The notes beneath the pieces are model-generated. The model was not told the origin of the DNA, searched no databases, and saw nothing but the letters and a program-made list of their open reading frames with translations. A program made the position numbers and the translations under genes. From Lachnospiraceae bacterium (lineage in GTDB: Bacteria > Bacillota > Clostridia > Lachnospirales > Lachnospiraceae), in the NCBI GenBank assembly GCA_029224965.1, contig JAQXVO010000010.1:46602-110601 (forward strand): DNA of 64,000 nucleotides. The letters are read 5' to 3'. Below, in pieces: positions 37,592-46,972 of the stretch. Positions within the stretch are counted from its first letter, which is position 1, and each line of letters opens with the position of its first letter.

Positions 37592-39709
37592 ATGGGTGAA
37601 AGAGAATTCCCCCTCGAGCGTACCAGAAACATCGGTATTATGGCCCACATCGATGCAGGTAAGACCACTCTGACAGAGCGTATCCTGTACTACACCGGTG
37701 TAAACTATAAGATCGGTGAGACCTACGAGGGAACTGCTACCATGGACTATATGGAGCAGGAGCAGGAGCGTGGTATCACCATCACCTCTGCTGCTACCAC
37801 ATGTCACTGGACAGAGCAGGAACAGAACAAGCCGAAGAAGGGCGCAAAGCCCAACCGTATTAACATCATTGATACCCCGGGCCACGTAGACTTCACTGTA
37901 GAGGTTGAGCGTTCCCTTCGTGTACTGGATGGTGCAATCGGCGTATTTGATGCTAAGGGCGGTGTTGAGCCCCAGTCCGAGAACGTATGGCGTCAGGCAG
38001 ATACATATAATGTACCTCGTATGGCATTCGTTAATAAGATGGATATCCTTGGCGCAAACTTCGAGAACACTGTTCACGAAATCGTAACCAAGCTGGGCAA
38101 GAACCCGGTCTGCGTTGAGTACCCGATCGGTAAGGAAGACTATTTCGAAGGTGTCATCGACCTTTTCGAAATGAAGGAATACATCTATAATGATAAGGCT
38201 GGAACAGATATCACCATTCAGGATATCCGTGATGATCTGAAGGAAACCGCAGAGAAGTGGCATACCGATATGGTAGAGAAGATCTGCGATCTGGATGATG
38301 ACCTTATGATGAAGTATCTGGACGGTGAAGAGCCAACCATCGATGAGATGAAGAAGGCACTTCGTGCCGGCACCATTGCCAACAAGGCAGTTCCGGTATT
38401 CTGCGGTTCCGCACACCAGAACAAGGGTATCCAGAAGCTTCTGGACGGCGTTATCGAATATATGCCTGCTCCTACCGATATCCCTGCAATCAAGGGTACC
38501 GATCTGGACGGCAACGAAGTAGACCGCCATTCATCTGATGACGAGCCTTTCTCTGCACTGGCATTCAAGATCATTTCCGATCCTTTCGTAGGACGTCTTG
38601 CATTCGTTCGTGTATACAGCGGCCACTGCAAGGCAGGTTCCTATGTACTGAATGCAACAAAGGATAAGAAGGAACGTGTAGGCCGTCTTCTTCTCATGCA
38701 CGCTAACAAGCGTCAGGAACTGGACGAGATCTATGCCGGCGATATCGCAGCCGTTGTAGGATTCAAGAACACTTCTACCGGTGATACCATCTGTGATGAG
38801 AATCATCCTGTAATCCTTGAGTCCATGGAATTCCCTGAGCCGGTTATCCAGCTGGCCATCGAGCCGAAGACCAAGGCAGACCAGCAGAAGATGGGCGAAG
38901 CTCTTGTAAAGCTTGCTGAAGAGGATCCTACCTTCCGTCAGCATACCGATTCCGAGACCGGTCAGACCATCATCGCAGGTATGGGCGAGCTCCATCTGGA
39001 GATCATCGTTGACCGTCTGAAGAGAGAGTTCAACGTTGAGGCCAATGTAGGTGCACCTCAGGTTGCCTACAAGGAGACCTTCACCAAGCCTGTTGATCAG
39101 GAATACAAGTATGCCAAGCAGTCCGGCGGCCGTGGACAGTACGGACACTGTAAAGTCCGGTTCACTCCGATGGATGCAAATGCCGAGGAAACCTATAAGT
39201 TCGTCAACTCCGTTACCGGCGGTGCAATTCCGAAGGAATATATCCCGGCTATCGATGAAGGTATCCAGGAAGCAGCTCAGTCCGGTATCCTTGCAGGCTA
39301 TCCTGTAGTAGGTATCCAGGCAGATCTGTATGATGGTTCTTATCACGAAGTCGAGTCCTCTGAAATGGCTTTCCATATCGCAGGTTCCCTCTGCTTCAAG
39401 GAAGCTATGGCAAAGGCAGCACCTGTTCTTCTTGAGCCGATCATGAAGGTTGAGGTTACCATGCCTGAGGAATACATGGGTGATGTAATCGGAGATCTGA
39501 ACTCCCGTCGTGGACAGATTGAGGGCATGGATGATGTCGGAAACGGCAAGATCGTCAAGGCTCTGGTTCCTCTGTCCGAGATGTTCGGTTATTCTACAGC
39601 TCTTCGTTCCGAGACTCAGGGACGTGGTAACTACTCCATGTTCTTCGAGAAATATGAACCGGCTCCGAAGAATGTACAGCAGAAGGTTATCGAGGATGTG
39701 AAGAAGTAA
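37592..39709 (+). CDS. fusA: Elongation factor G
   Basis: The 705-residue translocase GTPase has G1 [15 protein letters not shown], the G2 region [13 protein letters not shown]3 [16 protein letters not shown] and G4 NKMD. Domains II-V are complete, with [21 protein letters not shown] (in two parts, [11 protein letters not shown] and YKYAKQSGG) and [11 protein letters not shown], and the C-terminal [19 protein letters not shown] end. AGGAG precedes the ATG. Typical length; no sign of a resistance paralogue. Confidence 0.98.
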   Translation: MGEREFPLERTRNIGIMAHIDAGKTTLTERILYYTGVNYKIGETYEGTATMDYMEQEQERGITITSAATTCHWTEQEQNKPKKGAKPNRINIIDTPGHVDFTVEVERSLRVLDGAIGVFDAKGGVEPQSENVWRQADTYNVPRMAFVNKMDILGANFENTVHEIVTKLGKNPVCVEYPIGKEDYFEGVIDLFEMKEYIYNDKAGTDITIQDIRDDLKETAEKWHTDMVEKICDLDDDLMMKYLDGEEPTIDEMKKALRAGTIANKAVPVFCGSAHQNKGIQKLLDGVIEYMPAPTDIPAIKGTDLDGNEVDRHSSDDEPFSALAFKIISDPFVGRLAFVRVYSGHCKAGSYVLNATKDKKERVGRLLLMHANKRQELDEIYAGDIAAVVGFKNTSTGDTICDENHPVILESMEFPEPVIQLAIEPKTKADQQKMGEALVKLAEEDPTFRQHTDSETGQTIIAGMGELHLEIIVDRLKREFNVEANVGAPQVAYKETFTKPVDQEYKYAKQSGGRGQYGHCKVRFTPMDANAEETYKFVNSVTGGAIPKEYIPAIDEGIQEAAQSGILAGYPVVGIQADLYDGSYHEVESSEMAFHIAGSLCFKEAMAKAAPVLLEPIMKVEVTMPEEYMGDVIGDLNSRRGQIEGMDDVGNGKIVKALVPLSEMFGYSTALRSETQGRGNYSMFFEKYEPAPKNVQQKVIEDVKK

Positions 39710-39790
39710 TTCCACAGATCCGAACATATTTCCAAAATCATAAAAAATCCTCTGTGCGTGTCATTAATTTGACTCGCACAGAGAAAATAG

Positions 39791-39819
39791 TTGAAAAACC
39801 TTAGATTCTCGCATATAAT
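39791..39819 (+). promoter_or_regulatory. Promoter of tuf
   Basis: TTGAAA (39791-39796), 17-base spacer, TATAAT (39814-39819). Just upstream, the hairpin with arms CTCTGTGCG and CGCACAGAG (39752-39784) follows fusA but lacks a T tract on this strand, so it is more likely a processing or stability structure than a terminator. Confidence 0.7.
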
Positions 39820-39892
39820 CAATCTATCTGAGAGTTTTTTGATAAAACAAAAAATGTCCCATTAGGACAAATGTTTAAGGAGGAAGTTTCAA

Positions 39893-41131
39893 ATGGCAAA
39901 GGCTAAATTTGACAGAACAAAACCCCATGTCAACATCGGTACCATCGGTCACGTTGACCATGGTAAAACTACTCTGACCGCAGCTATCACCAAGGTTCTT
40001 TCCGAGCGTGTAGAAGGAAACAAGGCTGAGGCATTCGATCAGATCGATAAGGCACCGGAAGAGCGTGAAAGAGGTATTACCATTTCCACCGCACACGTTG
40101 AGTATCAGACCGAGAAGCGTCACTATGCTCACGTTGACTGCCCGGGCCATGCTGACTACGTAAAGAACATGATCACCGGAGCAGCTCAGATGGATGGTTC
40201 CATCCTTGTAGTTGCAGCTACCGATGGTGTTATGGCTCAGACCAAGGAGCACATCCTTCTGGCTCGTCAGGTAGGTGTTCCTTACATCGTAGTATTCCTG
40301 AACAAGTGTGATATGATCGATGACCCTGAGCTCCTTGAGCTGGTTGAGATGGAAGTTACTGAGCAGCTCGAAGAGTATGGTTTCGAAGGCTGCCCGATCA
40401 TCAAGGGTTCTGCTTACCAGGCACTTCAGGACGATACCGCTCCTGCAAAGCTTGCTAACGGCGATCCTCTGGATCCTGATCATCCTGAGAAGAACTGGGG
40501 CGACTGCATCATGGAACTCATGGACACTGTTGATTCCTACATTCCTGAGCCTCAGCGTGATAACGACAAGCCTTTCCTTATGCCTGTCGAGGACGTATTC
40601 ACCATTTCCGGTCGTGGTACCGTTGCTACCGGCCGTGTAGAGCGTGGTACGATCAAGCTGAATGATCCGGTTGAAATCCTTGGTATCCGTGACGATAAGG
40701 AAGAGTCCGTTGCTACCGGTCTTGAGATGTTCCGTAAGTCTCTGGACTTCGCAGAGGCTGGTGATAACATTGGTATGCTGCTTCGTGGTATCGACCGTGA
40801 CCAGATCGAAAGAGGTCAGGTTGTTGCAAAGCCCGGCACTGTTACCTGCCACAAGAAGTTCAAGGCTCAGGTTTACGTACTGACCAAGGACGAGGGTGGT
40901 CGTCATACTCCTTTCTTCAATAACTATCGTCCTCAGTTCTACTTCAGAACTACTGACGTTACAGGTCTGATCACTCTTCCTGAGGGAACTGAGATGTGCA
41001 TGCCTGGTGATAACGTAGAGATGACTGTAGAACTCATTCATCCGGTAGCTATGGAGCAGGGTCTTACCTTCGCTATTCGTGAAGGCGGCCGTACCGTTGG
41101 TTCCGGACGTGTATCTGAGGTTATTGAGTAA
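39893..41131 (+). CDS. tuf: Elongation factor Tu
   Basis: The 412-residue GTPase delivers aminoacyl-tRNA. G1 [10 protein letters not shown]2 [14 protein letters not shown]3 [12 protein letters not shown] and G4 NKCD are intact, as are [14 protein letters not shown] and [14 protein letters not shown]. The protein is about 18 residues longer than E. coli EF-Tu because of an insertion between about residues 180 and 201 ([21 protein letters not shown]), near the junction of the GTPase domain and domain II. The insertion is in frame and its codon use matches the gene. AAGGAGG precedes the ATG. Confidence 0.98.
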   Translation: MAKAKFDRTKPHVNIGTIGHVDHGKTTLTAAITKVLSERVEGNKAEAFDQIDKAPEERERGITISTAHVEYQTEKRHYAHVDCPGHADYVKNMITGAAQMDGSILVVAATDGVMAQTKEHILLARQVGVPYIVVFLNKCDMIDDPELLELVEMEVTEQLEEYGFEGCPIIKGSAYQALQDDTAPAKLANGDPLDPDHPEKNWGDCIMELMDTVDSYIPEPQRDNDKPFLMPVEDVFTISGRGTVATGRVERGTIKLNDPVEILGIRDDKEESVATGLEMFRKSLDFAEAGDNIGMLLRGIDRDQIERGQVVAKPGTVTCHKKFKAQVYVLTKDEGGRHTPFFNNYRPQFYFRTTDVTGLITLPEGTEMCMPGDNVEMTVELIHPVAMEQGLTFAIREGGRTVGSGRVSEVIE

Positions 41132-41165
41132 TCTCTGATCTATCCGTTTCATAGATGAAATAATG

Positions 41166-41198
41166 AAGCCTTCCGAGGATTTCCTCGGGAGGCTTTTC
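41166..41198 (+). terminator. Terminator after tuf
   Basis: AAGCCTTCCGAGGA (41166-41179) and TCCTCGGGAGGCTT, followed by TTCTTG. Confidence 0.85.
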
Positions 41199-41264
41199 TT
41201 GTTAAAATGAAATAAAGAAATGACCACCAAGGGCTATTACATTTTATATGAATGGAGAAGATGA

Positions 41265-42038
41265 ATGCTTCAAAACTATAAACTGAAGATTGCTTACGAC
41301 GGAACCCGATATTTCGGCTGGGAACATCAACCCGGACGGGAGACGATTCAGGGAAAAATTGAAATGGTCCTGGCCAGGATGTGCGGACTGGATCTTAAGG
41401 ATACGGATTTTATGAAACCGGACTGCCCCATTCAGCTGGTCGGAGCCGGCCGGACCGATGCCGGCGTCCATGCCAGAGCCATGATTGCAAATGTGGTTTT
41501 GGACACGTCTCTCTCAGAAGATGAAATCCGGGACTATATGAACCGTTATCTGCCGGATGACATCGCCGTCCGTGGGGTCACAGCAGCCTCCGACCGCTTC
41601 CATGCTCGTTATAAGGCTGTCGGCAAGACCTACCAGTATACCCTCTATGACGGACCGGTCCGTCCGGTCTTCAACCGCAAGTATTATACCTATCTGGACC
41701 AGCCGGTGGATACAGACCTCATGGCAGAAGCAGCTGAATATCTGATCGGAGAGCATGACTTTAGAAGCTTCTGCGGCAACAGTCATATGAAGAAATCCAC
41801 TGTGAGAAATGTAGACCGTCTCGAAGTCCGCCGTGCCAAGGGCTATATCTATATCACCGTACACGGAACAGGATTCCTTCAGAATATGGTGAGAATCCTG
41901 GTCGGGACCCTTCTTGAGGTCGGCTATGGCCGGATGAAGCCCGAGGACATGAAAGGGATCCTGGAGGCCAGAGATCGGAAAAAGGCAGGACCGACGGCAG
42001 CCGCCAAGGGACTCTGCCTGATTTCTGTTGATTACTGA
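41265..42038 (+). CDS. truA: tRNA pseudouridine synthase A
   Basis: The 257-residue enzyme makes pseudouridine at positions 38-40 of tRNA anticodon stems. The catalytic aspartate is D65 in GAGRTDAGVHARA. The N-terminal KLKIAYDGTRYFGWEHQ and the C-terminal GTGFLQNMVRILVGTLLEVG (in family position) are conserved. Length matches. The gene is monocistronic between terminators at 41.2 and 42.2 kb. Confidence 0.95.
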   Translation: MLQNYKLKIAYDGTRYFGWEHQPGRETIQGKIEMVLARMCGLDLKDTDFMKPDCPIQLVGAGRTDAGVHARAMIANVVLDTSLSEDEIRDYMNRYLPDDIAVRGVTAASDRFHARYKAVGKTYQYTLYDGPVRPVFNRKYYTYLDQPVDTDLMAEAAEYLIGEHDFRSFCGNSHMKKSTVRNVDRLEVRRAKGYIYITVHGTGFLQNMVRILVGTLLEVGYGRMKPEDMKGILEARDRKKAGPTAAAKGLCLISVDY

Positions 42039-42156
42039 AGATTAACAGAGGCAGCCGGAGGAAAAGGTACTTTTCCACAGAAAGACCGCGATATTACGAG
42101 AAAAAATAGGACAGGCATTTTTGTGACTGACAATGACAGATTCATAGATAAAAACT

Positions 42157-42170
42157 GTCAAAATCATTCA
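42157..42170 (-). promoter_or_regulatory. Distal candidate operator upstream of the fructose operon
   Basis: GTCAAAATCATTCA is the exact reverse complement of the sequence at 42403-42416 next to the fructose-operon promoter. The two lie 246 bases apart in inverted orientation, a spacing compatible with looping. Confidence 0.35.
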
Positions 42171-42238
42171 TAATATTAATCAATAAAACAGACAGAGATG
42201 GAATGTTTTCCTCTGGCCGGATGATTGCCTTCAAAAGC

Positions 42239-42270
42239 CCCGGATTCCAATTTAAGGAATCCGGGACTTT
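42239..42270 (+). terminator. Terminator upstream of the fructose operon
   Basis: CCCGGATTCC (42239-42248) and GGAATCCGGG (42256-42265), then ACTTTTG. It ends transcription arriving from truA. The remaining intergenic sequence (42039-42522) holds only this, the operators and the promoter. Confidence 0.75.
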
Positions 42271-42402
42271 TGCGTATTTATGAAGGATTTCAGGCATCAC
42301 TGAAGCCTTCGACTTGATGCCTGCTGGATTTCCGCCAGGGTTCCGATTTTGCCGGCAATCTGTCTGACTGGCAATATTACCAAAAACAACAGCCACATTT
42401 TG

Positions 42403-42480
42403 TGAATGATTTTGACGGAAAATGATTGATTCTGATCAGCACAGATCCTATAATTCAGATTGTAAAGAATGATTCTGAAC
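42403..42480 (+). promoter_or_regulatory. Promoter and repeated operators of the fructose operon
   Basis: TTGATT (42426-42431), 17-base spacer, TATAAT (42449-42454). Three similar elements flank or overlap it: TGAATGATTTTGAC (42403-42416), TGATTGATTCTGATC (42423-42437, over the -35 box) and AGAATGATTCTGAAC (42466-42480, downstream of the start). They are likely sites for the DeoR-type regulator encoded next. Confidence 0.55.
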
Positions 42481-42522
42481 GAACATGACAGAATCTGACC
42501 GAAAGATAGGCAGGTGGGAAAG

Positions 42523-43281
42523 ATGCTTACAGAGGAAAGGCTCGGCAGAATCCTGGACCTCCTGGATACAAATGGAAGCGTAACGGTTTCGGAGCTCATG
42601 AAGAAGTTAGACAGCTCGGAATCGACGATTCGAAGGGATCTGAACTATCTGGATCGGGAAGGAAGACTGCAGAAGGTCCGGGGCGGGGCCATTTCAGCCG
42701 GAAACCCGACCATCTTTACTTCCAGGGACGATGAGGTCCACCTGAGAAAGACCAGGAATGTTGCCGAGAAGAATCAGGCTGCAAAATATGCGGCTTCCCT
42801 GATTCAGCCGGGTGATTTTATTTATCTGGATGCCGGGACAACGACCGAATGCATGATCGATTACATTACAGAACGGGACAGCACCTTTGTTACGAATGCT
42901 GTAAGCCATGCCAAGAAGCTGGCAGGCCTCGGTTTTACGGTCTACATTTTAGGCGGAGAATTCAAGCATGCGACCGAAGCGATCGTCGGAGAGGATGCCA
43001 TCTATTCGCTTCGCAAATATAATTTCAGCAAGGGCTTCTTCGGAACCAACGGGATCACGAAAAAAGAAGGACTGACCACGCCGGAACTGAAGGAAGCCAT
43101 GGTCAAGGAAATTGCCATGAGCCACTCGAGAGAGGCCTATGTGCTAGCCGACAACAGCAAATTCGGCCAGGTGTCCTCCGTGCGGTTCGCGGATTTTCAA
43201 AATGTAACGATACTGACGGACAGAGTTGACAGACCTGGCTTCCAGGGCTGCCAGAACATAGTGGAGGTGAGCAGATTATGA
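42523..43281 (+). CDS. DeoR-family regulator of fructose utilisation
   Basis: The 252-residue protein has the DeoR helix-turn-helix (VTVSELMKKLDSSESTIRRDL, about 20-40, shown in family order) and the sugar-phosphate effector domain with DAGTTTECMI near 103. It is FruR-like by context: it leads an operon with fruK and fruA, where regulators of this type respond to fructose 1-phosphate or related phosphosugars. The ATG at 42523 is preferred over the GTG at 42514 because AGGTGGG is spaced for it. Its stop overlaps the fruK start by four bases. Confidence 0.88.
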   Translation: MLTEERLGRILDLLDTNGSVTVSELMKKLDSSESTIRRDLNYLDREGRLQKVRGGAISAGNPTIFTSRDDEVHLRKTRNVAEKNQAAKYAASLIQPGDFIYLDAGTTTECMIDYITERDSTFVTNAVSHAKKLAGLGFTVYILGGEFKHATEAIVGEDAIYSLRKYNFSKGFFGTNGITKKEGLTTPELKEAMVKEIAMSHSREAYVLADNSKFGQVSSVRFADFQNVTILTDRVDRPGFQGCQNIVEVSRL

Positions 43282-44198
43282 TTTATACAGTCACTTTTAA
43301 TCCGTCCCTGGATTATATCGTTGATGTGGACGATTTCAAGCTGGACTACATCAACAGGACCAGAGGCGAGAAGATTCTGGCCGGAGGCAAGGGCATCAAT
43401 GTCTCGATCGTGCTGAAGAATCTCGGAGAAGAGAGCACGGCGCTCGGCTTTACAGCCGGCTTCACCGGAGAGGAGATCAAGAGACTTCTGAATGTCCGCG
43501 GCGTTAAGACCGACTTCATCGAGGTCAAGGAAGGTCTGTCCCGGATCAATGTCAAGGTTCGTTCAGCCAAGGAAACCGCCATCAACGGTCAGGGACCGAA
43601 GATCACGGATGAGGATATCAGGAGCCTTTATCAGAAGCTGGATCAGCTTCAGGACGGAGACACCCTGGTACTGGCAGGAGCCATTCCTTCCATTATGCCG
43701 GAAACCATGTACATGGACATCCTCGAGCATCTGAAGGACAAGAAGCTCCGCGTGGTAGTCGATGCGACAAGAGACCTTCTGGTCAATGTCCTTCCCTATC
43801 ATCCATTTATGATCAAGCCCAATCACCATGAACTGGGTGAGATCTTCGGTGTCCATATTCATACCTATGAAGAAGCTATTCCTTATGCAAAGAAGCTCCA
43901 GGAAAAAGGCGCACGCAATGTCATCGTCTCTATGGGAAGCCTTGGAGCCATGATGGTCACCGAGGACGGTCAGGTCTTCCATGCGGCAGCAGCCAAGGGC
44001 AAGCCGACCAATACCGTCGGTGCAGGTGATTCCTTCGTTGCAGGTTTTATCTATGGATGCGATACCTTCCATGATTATGAGAAGGCCTTCTATATCGGAA
44101 ACAGCAGCGGCGGAGCTTCTGCTCATTCCGAAGAGCTTGCAACAAGAGAAAGAGTAAAGGATATTCTCCGCGAGTTCGGAAGGAATGATCTGGACTGA
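43278..44198 (+). CDS. fruK: 1-phosphofructokinase
   Basis: The 306-residue PfkB-family kinase phosphorylates fructose 1-phosphate to fructose 1,6-bisphosphate. It shows the N-terminal TVTFNPSLDYIVDVDDF, GGKGINVSIVLKNLG, and the ATP/catalytic motif NTVGAGDSFVAGF with base D251. The four-base ATGA overlap with the regulator gene implies translational coupling. Tagatose-6-phosphate kinase is the close alternative, but the fructose PTS next to it supports FruK. Confidence 0.93.
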   Translation: MIYTVTFNPSLDYIVDVDDFKLDYINRTRGEKILAGGKGINVSIVLKNLGEESTALGFTAGFTGEEIKRLLNVRGVKTDFIEVKEGLSRINVKVRSAKETAINGQGPKITDEDIRSLYQKLDQLQDGDTLVLAGAIPSIMPETMYMDILEHLKDKKLRVVVDATRDLLVNVLPYHPFMIKPNHHELGEIFGVHIHTYEEAIPYAKKLQEKGARNVIVSMGSLGAMMVTEDGQVFHAAAAKGKPTNTVGAGDSFVAGFIYGCDTFHDYEKAFYIGNSSGGASAHSEELATRERVKDILREFGRNDLD

Positions 44199-44359
44199 AT
44201 AAAATCCGGCAAAGAAATGATCGATTCGGATTTCAATAAACTCCGGAGAGATCAATCCGGAAAAAGGGATTCAGCAGACTTGCTTCTGCTTGAATATAAA
44301 TAAACTGGAAATCATAAGTTGTTCCACATGTAAAAGAAAGAGGAAAGGTGGGGTAGAGA

Positions 44360-46435
44360 ATGAAGGTTAGAGATCTTCTGGCCGAGCAGAGCATTGAGCT
44401 CAACGGTTCGGCTGCTTCTAAGGAGGACGTCATCAAAAAGATGGTCGACCTCATGGTTAAGCGCGGAAATATTAATGACCGCGCCACATACGAGGCTGGT
44501 GTGTTCGCCCGTGAGCAGGAGAGCACAACCGGTATCGGAGACGGAATTGCCATTCCGCACTGCAAGTCCGATGCGGTATCCGCTCCCGGACTGGCAGCCA
44601 TGGTTCTGCCGGACGGCGTAGATTACGATTCCCTAGATGGAGAGCCGGTCAATCTGATTTTCCTGATCGCAGCTCCCAATACCAAGGAAAATGTACATCT
44701 GGAGGTTCTTTCCCGTCTGTCAGAGCTTCTGATGGATGAGACATTTGTTCAGAACCTGAAGAATGCCAAGTCCAAGGCAGAATTCTTAAACATCATTGAA
44801 GCCGCTGAATCCGACAAGCAGGCTCAGGATGAGGAAAAGGCCCATGCAGATACCAGTGATGTAGAGGTCCTGGCTGTAACAGCCTGCCCGACCGGTATCG
44901 CTCATACTTATATGGCTGCAGAGGCCATTGAGAAGGCCGGAAAAGAGCTCGGAATCAAGGTCAAGGTCGAGACCCGCGGTTCCGGCGGTGCCAAGAATGT
45001 CATCACAGAGGATGAAATCAAGAGAGCCAAGGGCGTCATCATTGCAGCCGATGCCAAGGTTCCCATGGAGCGTTTCGCAGGCAAGCACCTGATCGAGGTC
45101 CGTGTTGCTGATGGTATTCATAAGGCGGAGGAGCTTGTAAAGAAAGCCCAGGCCCAGGACGCGCCGATCTATCATCCGGCCGGAGATGCCTCCGAAGAGG
45201 ATAATGCATCCGAGAGCAGGAGCGGCGGAAGCGTCGGACATGCCATTTATACCCATCTGATGAGCGGCGTATCTCATATGCTTCCCTTCGTCATTGGCGG
45301 CGGTATTCTGACAGCCCTGGCCTTCCTTCTCGATACCCTGATGGGCTACGGCTCCATCGGAAGTGCCTTCGGTTCGGCTACTCCGATTTCCGCATTCCTT
45401 AAGAATGCCGGCGGTCTGGCAATGGGAATGATGGTTCCCGTCCTGGCCGGCTATATCGCATATTCCATCGCTGACCGGCCCGGCCTTGCAGTCGGCTTCC
45501 TCGGCGGCCTTCTGGCAGCCAACGGAAATCCGGCCCTCTTCGGCAGCGACGGAAGCGGAGCCTTCCTCTTCTCCGACAAGGCAGTCGGCGGCTTCCTCGG
45601 CTTTGTAAAGAACTTCGCCTTTGTCGGTAAGAACGGCGGTAATACGGTATCCGGCTTTCTCGGCGGTATTGCAGCAGGTTTCCTTGCGGGCTACATTGTT
45701 CTCCTCCTTCAGAAGTGGACCAAGAACATGCCCAAGTCTCTGCAGGGCATCCGTCCGATCCTGATCTATCCTCTGGTAGGTATGTTCTTTGAAGCAGTTC
45801 TCATGTGCTTCATCCTGAACCCTCTGATCGGTCTTGTAAATACAGGCCTTTCCGTAATGCTGAATGCTATTTACGCATCCGGAATGATCTGGCTTCTGGG
45901 CCTGATCCTCGGCGGTATGATGGCCATCGATATGGGCGGCCCTATCAACAAGGCAGCTTATGTATTCGGTACCGGTGTTCTGGCAACCGCAGCTGAGCTT
46001 ACTGCAAACGGCGCATCCATGTCCGATCCCAAGGTTCAGGTATGCTACATCTCCATGGCAGCAGTTATGGTCGGAGGTATGGTTCCTCCTCTCGGCATTG
46101 CCCTTGCAACCATCTTCTTCCCGAAGAAGTTCACCAAGGCTGAGCAGGAAACCAAGATCACCAATATTATCATGGGCGCATCCTTTATTACCGAGGGCGC
46201 AATTCCTTTTGCAGCATCCGATCCCGGACATGTTATCCCGGCAACCTTCGTCGGAGCAGCAGTTGCAGGCCTGATGTCCGCAGTCTTCAAGTGTACCCTG
46301 ATGGCACCTCACGGCGGCGTCTTCGTCTTCGCAACCGTAGGACATCCTTTCCTTTACATCCTGTCCTGGCTGGTAGGTTCCATTATCACCTGCGTACTGC
46401 TTGGAGTTCTGAAGAAGGATGCAGACGAGCGGTAA
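44360..46435 (+). CDS. fruA: Fructose PTS enzyme IIABC
   Basis: The 691-residue permease has the domains in the order IIA-IIB-IIC. IIA (about 1-150) carries the phosphorylated H67 in GIAIPHCKS; IIB (about 168-270) carries C176 in AVTACPTGIAHTYMAAEAI; IIC (about 300-691) has eight to ten membrane segments with GFLGGLLAANGNPA and the end TEGAIPFAASDPGHVIP. It imports fructose and releases fructose 1-phosphate for FruK. It starts 161 bases after fruK, behind AGGAAAGGTGG. Confidence 0.96.
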   Translation: MKVRDLLAEQSIELNGSAASKEDVIKKMVDLMVKRGNINDRATYEAGVFAREQESTTGIGDGIAIPHCKSDAVSAPGLAAMVLPDGVDYDSLDGEPVNLIFLIAAPNTKENVHLEVLSRLSELLMDETFVQNLKNAKSKAEFLNIIEAAESDKQAQDEEKAHADTSDVEVLAVTACPTGIAHTYMAAEAIEKAGKELGIKVKVETRGSGGAKNVITEDEIKRAKGVIIAADAKVPMERFAGKHLIEVRVADGIHKAEELVKKAQAQDAPIYHPAGDASEEDNASESRSGGSVGHAIYTHLMSGVSHMLPFVIGGGILTALAFLLDTLMGYGSIGSAFGSATPISAFLKNAGGLAMGMMVPVLAGYIAYSIADRPGLAVGFLGGLLAANGNPALFGSDGSGAFLFSDKAVGGFLGFVKNFAFVGKNGGNTVSGFLGGIAAGFLAGYIVLLLQKWTKNMPKSLQGIRPILIYPLVGMFFEAVLMCFILNPLIGLVNTGLSVMLNAIYASGMIWLLGLILGGMMAIDMGGPINKAAYVFGTGVLATAAELTANGASMSDPKVQVCYISMAAVMVGGMVPPLGIALATIFFPKKFTKAEQETKITNIIMGASFITEGAIPFAASDPGHVIPATFVGAAVAGLMSAVFKCTLMAPHGGVFVFATVGHPFLYILSWLVGSIITCVLLGVLKKDADER

Positions 46436-46488
46436 AAAATAGACCAGTCTTTCGAAGATGCAGGTCTTTGCAGAAGAAAAAGAAAATA

Positions 46489-46557
46489 GAAACCTTGGAA
46501 ATAAAATCGGAAACTGTTCCTTAGATAGGATTTCTTCTGATTTCTATTTCCAAGGTC
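46489..46557 (+). repeat. Long imperfect inverted repeat between fruA and ptsH
   Basis: ACCTTGGAAATA (46490-46501) is matched by TATTTCCAAGGT (46545-46556), and the pairing continues inward through AATCGGAA and TTCTGATT with a bulge. There is no T tract after it. A TATAAT box (46570-46575) lies so that the right arm covers its -35 region, so the element may be an operator for ptsH-ptsI or an RNA stem after fruA. Confidence 0.5.
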
Positions 46558-46646
46558 TGAATGGTAAGTTATAATAAAGAAAAATGGAGACTGCCGCCGG
46601 AGATCGCCGACAGCAGATCGAGATCACAGAAGGAGGACTCGACAAT

Positions 46647-46904
46647 ATGAAGACTTTTGATTATACAATTACTGATCCCCTGGGAATGCATGCTAGACCT
46701 GCAGGACTTTTTGTTAAGGAAGCTGCAAAATTTCCCTGCAAGGTTACCATTGCAAAGGATGGCAAGGAAGTTGATGCAAAGCGTATCCTTGGCGTTATGA
46801 GCCTTGGTGTAAAACAGGGCATGTCCATCAGTGTTACATGCGATGGTGATGAGGAAGATGCTGCGGCAGCAGATCTTGAGAAATTCCTGAAGGAAAATCT
46901 GTAA
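46647..46904 (+). CDS. ptsH: Phosphocarrier protein HPr (Arg46 variant)
   Basis: The 85-residue PTS carrier passes phosphate from enzyme I to the IIA domains through H15 in GMHARPAGLF. The residue at position 46, normally the regulatory serine phosphorylated by HPr kinase in Bacillota, is arginine (codon CGT, in DAKRILGVMSLGV). This form cannot make HPr(Ser-P), the CcpA corepressor. AGGAGG precedes the ATG at 46647; the upstream in-frame ATG at 46584 has no site. ptsI follows 68 bases downstream. Confidence 0.96.
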   Translation: MKTFDYTITDPLGMHARPAGLFVKEAAKFPCKVTIAKDGKEVDAKRILGVMSLGVKQGMSISVTCDGDEEDAAAADLEKFLKENL

Positions 46905-46972
46905 TTTTTTGGACCAGACTGCTGCAGAGCTCAGCTTTGCAGCAGTTTTTTCTCTATAGAGAGGGTAAAGGA

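Noticed and set aside
40430..40498. Frameshift or assembly error as the cause of the EF-Tu insertion
   Set aside because: The insertion is in frame, and both flanks keep the EF-Tu sequence without a break.
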